The notes beneath the pieces were generated by a model, which made no database searches, was not told the DNA's origin, and saw only the letters and a program-made list of their open reading frames with translations. Source: Desulfobacter latus (lineage in GTDB: Bacteria; Desulfobacterota; Desulfobacteria; Desulfobacterales; Desulfobacteraceae). Taken from it: a stretch of DNA of 64,000 nt. Every line of letters begins with the position of its first letter. Position 1 is the stretch's first letter. Location of the stretch: the NCBI RefSeq assembly GCF_013389365.1, contig NZ_JACADJ010000005.1:1-64000 (forward strand). Direction: 5' to 3'. A program made the position numbers and the translations under genes. Below are positions 15,044 through 22,959 of the stretch, piece by piece.

Positions 15044-18000
15044 ATGAATTTCAGACATAAATCGCCAATGTTGATCGTCCTTTTTGCCGTATTGCTTGTT
15101 TTCGGGTCTGCATGGGGGGATCAGGTTGACGAGCGTATCAGACAATTAAACCTTGAACTCAAGGCACAGGGTGAATCCTGGACAGCCGGCCGGACCAACA
15201 TGTCGGACATGAGTCCGGAACAGCGCAGGGCCCTTCTGGGCGGTCCGGATGAACCCCAAATTATCGACACAGGCGCCGTGGAAAAAACCCCGGATGGCGC
15301 GTATATCGGCGGTGCGTTTCCTGCCAGCAGTTTTGACTGGCGGAACCGGAGCGGGACCAACTGGATGACCCCGGTAACCAACCAGATGTGCGGTGACTGC
15401 TGGGCCCATGCCACCCTGGGCTCCATGGAAGTCCGCCTCAGATACCAAAAAGGGGGCACCTATGGGTACCAGCTCCCCATCAACCTGTCGGAACGGTATG
15501 CCGTGACCTGCAGTCCCCACGCTTCCTGCTCAGCCTGGAATATACCGGGCCTTCTGAGTTTTATAGAGTCCGACGGGGTGCCGGATGAGGAGTGCCTGCC
15601 CTATAATTCCTCCCTGGACTGCAGTGACCGATGCTCAAACTGGAGTCACCGGGTATACAAAGTCACCAATTACGGCACCTATTACGGTCCTGGTTCAACT
15701 TTCAGGGACCAGGTTGCTAATTCCGTATACTACTATGGTCCCATACCGGTCTGGATGAAGGTTTATGATGATTTCTGGGACTATTCCGGAGGCATTTATA
15801 CCCGAACCTCCAGCGTTGAGGAAGGCGGGCATTTTGTCAACATCGTGGGCTGGGGCACCTCGGGCGGAGTGGACTACTGGATCTGCAAAAACTCCTGGGG
15901 CACCGGCTGGGGGGTAAACGGCTATTTCTATATCCGCCGCGGCACCAACGAAAGCCGGATAGAAGAGGCTGCCTACTGGCTGACGCCCCAGAACCTGCCC
16001 AACCTGAATGACAGCACCCCCACAGGTTGGGACTATCCCATTGTTCCCAGGGGCAACAACACAGCCACAACCACCAATGCCACCGTTACGTCAACCCTGC
16101 CCGGCAATTCCAATGCCACCTACTGGAATGTCAACTGGAAAAACGAGGGTACGGTCAAGGCCCGGGACAATGTCACCCATCTGTCGGTGGATGATATTTA
16201 TACTTACTGGTTTTCTTTAAGCTATCAGCCGGCGGGATATGACTCCAGACACGTTAATTCCGGTCCCAGCACGGTCAGGGGCGGCCGCCACACCATCTGC
16301 CAGAACACCATGGATTATGACAACCGGGTCTGGGAATATGACGAAAACGACAACACCTACTGCAAACAGTTTGTCTGGAGCCCTTACAGCCTTTCAGATA
16401 ATGTTCCGGTTACCCGTTCCTCAGCCCCGCCCAAAAGGAATACCCTTGGATACTCTTATTATAATTGTGACGGGTTCTCATTTGATGTCCAAAGCACCCA
16501 TCCCACGGACTGGTGGTCGGCAGTGGGTATCCTGCCATACAGCAGCAGTGCCGATTATGATGTAAGGCTCCACGACATCGGTACTTATACCGGTTCAGAA
16601 GGCGGGTTTGGAAGCTATCTGGAATATTCTTCTTATGGCGGTTCTGCCTCGGATTTTGTCATTGTAAATGATAACCAGGCTGCACATGGGACCTATTATG
16701 CAGGCGTTCTTAATTACAATGAGGGATCCGGTGCCTTTAGAATTGAAGAGGATGCCAGCGAAAAAATTTTTGACGGCACCAACGGCCCCTACAGCAAAAT
16801 CTCCTCCAATGTACTCGATATATATGAATACTATGCATCTTCGGCCGGTACCTACCGATTCAAACTCGACCAGACCGCCGGTACCTGCGACCTCGGCATG
16901 ACCCTGTATGACGATGACACCACCACCGCATCTAAAAGCGATTACATGAGCGGCGGGTATGCCAACAGCAACGGTGATGGACAGGATGAATACATGGACG
17001 TTACCATACCGGATGCCGGTTTTCACGGCCTTGCAGTATGGAAGGCGGATGCCGGCGACTACAACAAGACCACCACGTACAAACTCCAGGCAGGCAAGTG
17101 CGCCACCCCGGGCACGCCTTCCACCCCGTCGCCAACCGACGGAGCGGTAAACGTCCCTGTGACGGCCGATCTTGACTGGGCCAACAGCAGCTTTACCCTG
17201 TACTATGATGTCTGGTTCAAAAAGAGTACAGATGCCTCCTACACCAAACTGGGGGAACCGGAAACCAGTGCCTGGGCACTCGGCACCCTGGACCAGGGCA
17301 CCACCTACCAGTGGGCGGTCCGTTCCAATAATATATGCGGCAGTGCAAGTTCATATGTTTACTGGAGTTTCACCACGGTGGACACCACACCGCCCACCCC
17401 CGACCCCATGACCTGGTCGGTGATCCCCTATGAACTGGACACCAGCGAAATCAAGATGACCGCAACCACCGCATCTGACCCGTCCACGCCCGTTTCCTAT
17501 TACTTTGATTTCACCTCAAGCCCCACCGGCGGCACGGGCGGAAGCGATTCTGGGTGGACAACATCCACCAGCTATACAGACAGCGGACTCCAGGCAAATC
17601 ATCAATACGAGTACACAGTGGCTGCCAAAGATGCCCAGGGCAATATGACAGCATATTCCACATCCAGTCGGGAATATACGGATATTGAAACCCCGGCAGG
17701 CATCGTCTTTGGCACCATTACCACCACAAGCATCCAGGCCAGATCCAGCAACACGCCCTCTAATCTCTCTTCTGGCAGTTCAGGCCTCTTGGTCGAAAAT
17801 ACCACTGAAGGGACCAGTTCCGGATGGAAACAGAACAATAACCTGTGGACCAGCGGCAGCTTATCACCAAACCAGAAGTATACATTCCGGGCAATGGCCA
17901 GAAACGGCGATGGAAATCAGACCCCCTGGTCTGGCAGCGCATCCTGCTATACCCAGGCAAAAGCACCGGAGGCTATGGCATTTTCCAATATCACCCAGAC

Positions 18001-18421
18001 CTCCATCCAGGCCAACTGGAGTGCCAACGGCAATCCGGCCGGGACGGCATACTATTGTGAAAACCTGACCCAGGGCACCAATTCAGGGTGGATTACAGCC
18101 ACTTCATGGAACAGCACAGGTCTGGACTGTGGAAAGTCTTACACCTTCAGGGTCCGGGCAAGAAATGAAGATGCCATTGAAACCACATTGGTGAGTCTTG
18201 GCTCAGCCACAACCCTGCCATGTGCCGATGCATGTGAAGGCAATTTCGATGGTGACAACGATGTGGATGTATCGGATTTCGCCGTATTCGCAGCCGATTA
18301 CGGACGGACAGACTGTGATACAGGTGATCTCTGTGAAGGCAATTTCGATGGTGACAACGATGTGGATGTATCGGATTTTGCCGTATTTGCAGCTGATTAT
18401 GGCAGGACAGACTGTCCCTAA
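15044..18421 (+). CDS. Secreted papain-family (C1A) protease with FN3-like domains and dockerin
   Basis: A 1125-residue protein with a signal peptide (about 1-25) and a short pro-region. The C1A peptidase domain spans about 95-315. Visible active-site residues are Gln114 and Cys119 (VTNQMCGDCWAHATLG), His263 (EEGGHFVNIVGWG) and Asn283 (CKNSWGTGWG), so it should be active. The middle has beta domains, including a bacterial pre-peptidase-like region (about 565-685). Three or four FN3-like modules follow (about 690-1060, for example TTYQWAVRSNN, YEYTVAAKDAQG, YTFRAMARNGDG, YTFRVRARNED). The end is a dockerin of two nearly identical calcium loops (NFDGDNDVDVSDFAVFAADYGRTDC). GGAGGAGGG precedes the ATG. 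It is likely the enzymatic component of the cohesin-dockerin complex, degrading extracellular protein. Confidence 0.9.
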   Translation: MNFRHKSPMLIVLFAVLLVFGSAWGDQVDERIRQLNLELKAQGESWTAGRTNMSDMSPEQRRALLGGPDEPQIIDTGAVEKTPDGAYIGGAFPASSFDWRNRSGTNWMTPVTNQMCGDCWAHATLGSMEVRLRYQKGGTYGYQLPINLSERYAVTCSPHASCSAWNIPGLLSFIESDGVPDEECLPYNSSLDCSDRCSNWSHRVYKVTNYGTYYGPGSTFRDQVANSVYYYGPIPVWMKVYDDFWDYSGGIYTRTSSVEEGGHFVNIVGWGTSGGVDYWICKNSWGTGWGVNGYFYIRRGTNESRIEEAAYWLTPQNLPNLNDSTPTGWDYPIVPRGNNTATTTNATVTSTLPGNSNATYWNVNWKNEGTVKARDNVTHLSVDDIYTYWFSLSYQPAGYDSRHVNSGPSTVRGGRHTICQNTMDYDNRVWEYDENDNTYCKQFVWSPYSLSDNVPVTRSSAPPKRNTLGYSYYNCDGFSFDVQSTHPTDWWSAVGILPYSSSADYDVRLHDIGTYTGSEGGFGSYLEYSSYGGSASDFVIVNDNQAAHGTYYAGVLNYNEGSGAFRIEEDASEKIFDGTNGPYSKISSNVLDIYEYYASSAGTYRFKLDQTAGTCDLGMTLYDDDTTTASKSDYMSGGYANSNGDGQDEYMDVTIPDAGFHGLAVWKADAGDYNKTTTYKLQAGKCATPGTPSTPSPTDGAVNVPVTADLDWANSSFTLYYDVWFKKSTDASYTKLGEPETSAWALGTLDQGTTYQWAVRSNNICGSASSYVYWSFTTVDTTPPTPDPMTWSVIPYELDTSEIKMTATTASDPSTPVSYYFDFTSSPTGGTGGSDSGWTTSTSYTDSGLQANHQYEYTVAAKDAQGNMTAYSTSSREYTDIETPAGIVFGTITTTSIQARSSNTPSNLSSGSSGLLVENTTEGTSSGWKQNNNLWTSGSLSPNQKYTFRAMARNGDGNQTPWSGSASCYTQAKAPEAMAFSNITQTSIQANWSANGNPAGTAYYCENLTQGTNSGWITATSWNSTGLDCGKSYTFRVRARNEDAIETTLVSLGSATTLPCADACEGNFDGDNDVDVSDFAVFAADYGRTDCDTGDLCEGNFDGDNDVDVSDFAVFAADYGRTDCP

Positions 18422-18463
18422 TATAAACATATTTTGACGTCTATTATGCAGTTCACTGAGATT

Positions 18464-18490
18464 CAAGCTTCCGGCTTTGCCGGAGGCTTG
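18464..18490 (+). terminator. Hairpin after the dockerin protease gene
   Basis: CAAGCTTCCGGC (18464-18475) pairs with GCCGGAGGCTTG (18479-18490) over a TTT loop, with only one G-T pair. The trailing sequence is only moderately T-rich, so termination may be weak. It lies 43 bp after the protease stop and 38 bp before the next gene. Confidence 0.6.
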
Positions 18491-18528
18491 TTACTTGTTC
18501 TGAAAATAAAAATAAGAAGGGGTGAATT

Positions 18529-20646
18529 ATGAATAATATTCGGTATCGTCTTCTCAAAAGAATAATCTTATTATTTCCATGGACGATGCTTTTTCCCACC
18601 CTATTTTTGTGGACGGTGCCTGGATTTTCAGTTGCTGCAGGACGTAAATTGACCGATAATCAGGTGGATGACAAATTTCCTCACATTCACGGCAAAGACG
18701 TTGCTTGGCAGCAGTCCGACGGGTATCGATGGCAAATATTTTTTTATCACGGCTCATCTACCTTTCAGCTTACCCGTAACAATATGCTCAATATCGGTCC
18801 CATGGTTGACCATGGTCAGGTTGCATGGGCCAGCCATTACCATTTTGCCCCACTGGAGGTGAATATATTTGACGGCGCGGCATCTGTCCAACTCACCGAT
18901 GATGAAGTCTGCGACATGTTCCCCCACCTGAGCAACGGAAAAATGGTTTGGCAGAGATGCGACGGCGGCGACTCGGAAATATTCTTTTACAACGGGACAT
19001 GCATCACCCAGCTGACAGACAACCGGACAGACGACCGCCACCCCCGGATTGTAAACGATATTGTTGCTTGGGAGGGGTTCGACGGACATGACTGGGAAAT
19101 ATTTATCCATAACAATGGCAAGACAACCCAATTAACCCATAACCAGTTTCCGGACCGAAACCCTGAAATTTCAAAGGAATGGATTGCCTGGGAGGGGTTT
19201 GACGGGCATGACTGGGAAATATTTTTGTATGACGGAGAATCCATCCGGCAGGTCACACGCAACGGGACCGATGACACCCATTCCGTTATTTCCGGAAACG
19301 ACCTTATATGGCGGGCTCACGGCACCTATCAAACGAAGATCCTCATGGATACCTTCGGAAGAAACACCGTAATCCGGGAAACAGCAGCTGAAATCGGTCA
19401 TGTCCGGGTGGCCCGGGGGCTTGTGGTTTGGGAAGAGTTTGACGGCAACGACTGGGAAATATTTTTGCATGATGGCCACATGGTACATCAGCTCACCTGT
19501 AACCAAAAAAATGACCGGTTTCCTGCAATATCAGCCAACGGAGTTGTCTGGGAGGGCAGCGATGGAACAGACACGGAAATTTATGTCATCGGCATCCACC
19601 ATGTCCCGTCTGATTTTCCTGCCATTCAGGAGGCTATTGATGTAGCCCTGAAGGGAGACATCATCAGTGTGGATGACGGTATTTATACCGGAAAGAATAA
19701 CAAAAATCTGGACTTCAGGGGCAAGGCCCTGATCCTCTGTTCGAAAAACGGCCCTGAACAATGTATCATCGACTGCCAGGGACAGGGCCGAGGGTTTATC
19801 TTTCAATCGGGTGAAACAGGGGATACTAAAGTGTCAGGCTTTACTGTCAGCAACGGTCTGGCCGACAAAGGTGGTGCCATACTCTGTAGCAATGCATGTC
19901 CCTGGATCGGTAACTGCATTATCAACAACAGCACGGCCGAAACCGGCGGCGGCATTTATGCTGAAAATTCCGCCACTGCCCTGTTCAATACCATTGTCAG
20001 CAATAATACAGCCGAACACTGTGGCGGCGGCATTACTATTTCCGGGCAGTTTTCAATGGTAAGCCTCCATAACATGACAATGGCTGATAACATTGCCAAA
20101 CTGGGTGGTGGATTGTGTTTGTCCAGCGGTGGAATGGCCGCCATAGGCAATACTATTCTCTGGTACAACATGCCGGACGAAATCCAGCCACCCGAAGCAA
20201 TGGTTTCCGTTTTTCACTCTGATGTCCAAGGGGGATGGCCGGGGCAGGGCAATATCAATTCGCCGCCCCTGTTTATCGATCCGAACCGGGACAGTTACCG
20301 TATCGGCAGGGAATCCCCATGCATTGACGCGGGCCATAGCGGCATTCAGAGCCTGCCGCCCATTGACTTTGAAGGGGAGCGGCGGCCTGTTGACGGTAAT
20401 CTGGACGGCACGCCAGACATTGATATGGGTGCCGACGAGTTCAGCCTTTTCTGCCAAAGCGATTTGGATAAGGACCATGACGTGGATGAGAGTGATGTAT
20501 TTATATTTTTGGGAGAATATGGGCGGACCGATTGCGGCACGGATTTGATATGCCGGGGGGATTTTGACGGAGACGGGGATGTGGACGTCACCGATTTTGC
20601 CCTGTTTGCAAAGGAGATGGGATCCAATGCCTGCACTGAAAAATAG
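18529..20646 (+). CDS. Secreted beta-propeller + beta-helix protein with dockerin
   Basis: A 705-residue protein. An N-terminal hydrophobic segment (about 10-36) acts as signal peptide. Residues 40-360 contain about seven repeats of the TolB/PD40-like propeller blade type (W.xxDGxDWEIFxxxx...QLTxNxxxDRxPxI, for example AWEGFDGHDWEIFL), some nearly identical at DNA level. Residues 365-620 form a right-handed beta-helix (AIQEAIDVALKGDIISVDDG, GGAILCSN, GGGIYAEN, GGGITIS, ending DIDMGADEF). The C-terminus is a dockerin: DLDKDHDVDESD with EYGRTDC, and DFDGDGDVDVTD with KEMGSNAC. GAAGGGG precedes the ATG. It is probably a carbohydrate- or surface-binding component. The 3' end overlaps a small reading frame that repeats the gene at 13953. 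Confidence 0.85.
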   Translation: MNNIRYRLLKRIILLFPWTMLFPTLFLWTVPGFSVAAGRKLTDNQVDDKFPHIHGKDVAWQQSDGYRWQIFFYHGSSTFQLTRNNMLNIGPMVDHGQVAWASHYHFAPLEVNIFDGAASVQLTDDEVCDMFPHLSNGKMVWQRCDGGDSEIFFYNGTCITQLTDNRTDDRHPRIVNDIVAWEGFDGHDWEIFIHNNGKTTQLTHNQFPDRNPEISKEWIAWEGFDGHDWEIFLYDGESIRQVTRNGTDDTHSVISGNDLIWRAHGTYQTKILMDTFGRNTVIRETAAEIGHVRVARGLVVWEEFDGNDWEIFLHDGHMVHQLTCNQKNDRFPAISANGVVWEGSDGTDTEIYVIGIHHVPSDFPAIQEAIDVALKGDIISVDDGIYTGKNNKNLDFRGKALILCSKNGPEQCIIDCQGQGRGFIFQSGETGDTKVSGFTVSNGLADKGGAILCSNACPWIGNCIINNSTAETGGGIYAENSATALFNTIVSNNTAEHCGGGITISGQFSMVSLHNMTMADNIAKLGGGLCLSSGGMAAIGNTILWYNMPDEIQPPEAMVSVFHSDVQGGWPGQGNINSPPLFIDPNRDSYRIGRESPCIDAGHSGIQSLPPIDFEGERRPVDGNLDGTPDIDMGADEFSLFCQSDLDKDHDVDESDVFIFLGEYGRTDCGTDLICRGDFDGDGDVDVTDFALFAKEMGSNACTEK

Positions 20647-20797
20647 TCTGGTCGGGACATGCATCTTTTGGCAAATCGTATCATCCATGCCGGCATATTC
20701 AGGAGGTGGAAAGCTTTCAGATGGGTTGCCCATCATCCCCTCGGTCCGGTTAAAAGGCGTTGATATCTTTCGGAAGTGTGGCTGTCGTGGTAAATAA
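20627..20797 (+). pseudogene. Truncated copy of the small secreted protein at 13953
   Basis: The ATG at 20627 lies inside the last codons of the dockerin gene. The first 35 residues (MPALKNSLVGTCIFWQIVSS, then MPAYSGGGKLSDGLP) match the signal peptide region of the protein at 13953. Beyond that the sequence diverges (IIPSVRLKGVDIFRKCGCRGK) and stops at 56 residues, so the mature domain is missing. The homology continues at DNA level across about 120 bp (13934-14056 versus 20611-20730). It may still be translated as a short secreted peptide by coupling to the dockerin gene. Confidence 0.65.
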
Positions 20798-20861
20798 GAG
20801 CGATTCAATGCTATACGGCGTACCTGTAAAATGATATCCTTAAAAGCACTGTTAACTTTTA

Positions 20862-20963
20862 GGCATCCTTCATATTTTTATAAAAGAAGTTTACACTTTT
20901 GGGGTGAAGCCCCTGGAAAACGGAGCTTGCGCCAGAAAGTGTAAAGTACTTGTGAAGGATGCC
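20862..20963. repeat. 102-bp nested inverted repeat
   Basis: GGCATCCTTCA (20862-20872) is exactly inverted at 20953-20963. Inside, GTTTACACTTT pairs with AAAGTGTAAAG, and a third stem, GGGGTGAAGCCCC, lies in the centre. This nested arrangement could be a MITE or a long structured RNA at the end of the dockerin transcript. No reading frame is inside. Confidence 0.55.
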
Positions 20964-20968
20964 GATTT

Positions 20969-21020
20969 TTAAGGTGAAAAAATGAGATTGAAAAAAATAT
21001 TTAAACTAAAAAGAGAGTAA
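20969..21020 (+). other. Short leader frame copying the 5' end of the gene at 2622
   Basis: TTAAGGTGAAAAAATGAGAT and the following ATTG plus A-run (20969-21002) match 2609-2640 with one substitution and one inserted A. The copy encodes MRLKKIFKLKRE and stops at 21020, five bases before the next gene. It keeps the ribosome-binding site and first five codons of the transglutaminase gene. It looks like the stub of a lost paralogue, or a leader peptide that couples translation to the gene at 21025. Confidence 0.5.
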
Positions 21021-21024
21021 AACT

Positions 21025-21510
21025 ATGAGTGATCAGGAAAAATGTCAGGCGTTTTTAAAATTTATTAAACCACAGATTGGTCAACAGATTCATGTGGGTC
21101 CCTGGCTTGAGATTGACCAGAAACGAATTAATGATTTTGCTGAAGTTACCGGTGATGTGCAATGGATTCATACGGATGTTCAGCGAGCCAAAGAAGAGTC
21201 GCCTTATAAATCAACAATTGCTCACGGGTATTTGACATTGTCTTTATTGCCTTATCTGACTGAAAGCAATCATCCTGATTTTTTTCAAAAAAATTATCCC
21301 GGCATGACGTATCGGGTAAACTATGGTCTTAACCGGCTTCGTTTTCCTTCTCCTGTTAAAGCCGGCGCCAGAATCCGGGCAAGAACGACAATTCATCAAG
21401 TAGAAGAGGTGAAAGGCGGTATACAGATCTGTTATCTTATTACCGTTGATATTGAAGGTGGTGAAAAGCCGGCTTGTGTTGTCGAATTTCTGGCACGCGT
21501 TTACCCTTAA
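21025..21510 (+). CDS. MaoC-like (R)-specific enoyl-CoA hydratase-type protein
   Basis: A 161-residue hot-dog-fold protein. The MaoC hydratase motif is visible: FAEVTGDVQWIHTDVQRAKE supplies the catalytic Asp and His, and STIAHGYLTLSLLPYL supplies the conserved HG helix. Family members hydrate crotonyl- or other 2-enoyl-CoA to the (R)-3-hydroxyacyl-CoA, in polyhydroxyalkanoate supply or fatty acid degradation. Length is normal for the single-domain type. A short leader frame ends just upstream. No partner gene (phaC or acyl-CoA dehydrogenase) is adjacent, so the pathway is open. Confidence 0.85.
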   Translation: MSDQEKCQAFLKFIKPQIGQQIHVGPWLEIDQKRINDFAEVTGDVQWIHTDVQRAKEESPYKSTIAHGYLTLSLLPYLTESNHPDFFQKNYPGMTYRVNYGLNRLRFPSPVKAGARIRARTTIHQVEEVKGGIQICYLITVDIEGGEKPACVVEFLARVYP

Positions 21511-21614
21511 TCGCCAAATTTTTAATCTTCGGAAATTGATGCGGTAGTGATCGTATCAGCGTAGAACATATCAGGCGTAACGACAACAGCATATCAGACA
21601 GATACGGCATTTAA

Positions 21615-22895
21615 TCATGGTTTGTTTGCCTCCCATGACGCCCAAATGGTATCTGCAGCAGTCTGTGCGCCGCCTTGTTTTTGTAAAATATAATGACTCA
21701 CCGCATCAATACGGGCTTTTTGATTTCCGGATTTTACCAGATATCTGCACATGGTTTCAACCGCATGTTGTCGGTTTCTGCATCGGGTTACGGTACCCGT
21801 ATTGAAGATTTCTTTCCCCACCCAGACAAAATCCTGCCAGTGGGGGCCGATTATTGTGGGAATACCCAAGCCTGCGGGTTCCATAAAATTTTGCCCCCCC
21901 AGGGGCGCAAGACTTCCGCCGACAAAAACCACCCTGGCATGGCTGTAAGCCTGGTGCAGATCTCCAAATTTGTCCCACAGGATAATGGCCGGACCGGTTA
22001 AAACGGATGATATCTGTGACCCTTTGTGACCCTTGAGGCCGTTTTTATTCAATTTTTTTAGAAATGGTTCTATTCGCTGCATATGCCTGGGAAACAGGGC
22101 AATAATCTGGTTCGGCACCTTTTCCAACAAGGTTTTTATCATGTCAATGATCTGCGTTTCTTCCTGACGGCGGAAGGAGGCAAAAATAGACAGGGGAAGT
22201 TCCCGGGACACAATTGCAGCTAAGGCCGAAGCTTTACCGATCGTGTTCTGAACCGTCATGCGGTCAAATTTGATGTTGTTCATGGTATCAACAGGGGTGT
22301 GGGAAAATACCTGGGAAAATCTTTTGGCGTCCCCGGTAGAGATGGCCAGGATACGCGCCGGGGCAAAAGATCGCCAAAGCGCTTTGGTGAGCCTGTAATT
22401 CCGGCTGCTTTTGGGGGATAACCTGCCGTTGATGAGCAGTACGGTTGTATGATTTTTTTTTAACGCATAAAGATGGGCCGGCCACAGTTCGGTCTCCAGT
22501 AAAACCATGACGGCAGGATTCACCGTTTTCACTGCTATGTTCATGGCCTTTGGGCTGTCAAAAGGAAATATATCAACGCCCAGGCTGATACGGGGTGAAA
22601 ATTCTTTTGGCGACAGCGCTTGTGTCAAAATTTCCATGCCCTGATCCGTGGTTGTGGTCAACAATATGGTGACCGGCCTGTCCGGTTTAAGGGCTTTTAT
22701 GATGGATACGGCAAGGTAAGCCTCCCCGGCCGATGCAGCCTGTATCCAGATATCCGCCGGTTGAAGGTGAACCGGATTGATACGCCTGTCAAAGGTTGGG
22801 GCAAGTCTTGGGTGCCGTTTTAAAAAAGGCAGGGCCGCATCCCACAGGATATTGTAAAATTTAAAAAAATTGGGTATAAAAGCACTCTTTGTCAT
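21615..22895 (-). CDS. waaA: 3-deoxy-D-manno-octulosonic acid (Kdo) transferase
   Basis: A 426-residue GT30-family glycosyltransferase. The N-terminal domain carries WIQAASAGEAY with the catalytic-base Glu, and LLTTTTDQGMEIL. VMVLLETELWPAHLYAL and LINGRLSPKSSRNYR are the standard WaaA signatures. The C-terminal donor-binding half includes VFVGGSLAPLGGQNFMEPAGLG. It adds Kdo from CMP-Kdo to lipid A at the inner membrane. It is divergent from msbA, the lipid A flippase, a common arrangement in LPS clusters. No strong ribosome-binding site is seen before the ATG. Presence implies a Gram-negative LPS-bearing cell. Confidence 0.92.
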   Translation of the reverse strand: MTKSAFIPNFFKFYNILWDAALPFLKRHPRLAPTFDRRINPVHLQPADIWIQAASAGEAYLAVSIIKALKPDRPVTILLTTTTDQGMEILTQALSPKEFSPRISLGVDIFPFDSPKAMNIAVKTVNPAVMVLLETELWPAHLYALKKNHTTVLLINGRLSPKSSRNYRLTKALWRSFAPARILAISTGDAKRFSQVFSHTPVDTMNNIKFDRMTVQNTIGKASALAAIVSRELPLSIFASFRRQEETQIIDMIKTLLEKVPNQIIALFPRHMQRIEPFLKKLNKNGLKGHKGSQISSVLTGPAIILWDKFGDLHQAYSHARVVFVGGSLAPLGGQNFMEPAGLGIPTIIGPHWQDFVWVGKEIFNTGTVTRCRNRQHAVETMCRYLVKSGNQKARIDAVSHYILQKQGGAQTAADTIWASWEANKP

Positions 22896-22959
22896 GGGAG
22901 GCTATGCTCTCATGTTTTTTGGAACTTGACAATAGAATCTGTAAAGCAATTGCCCGCCC

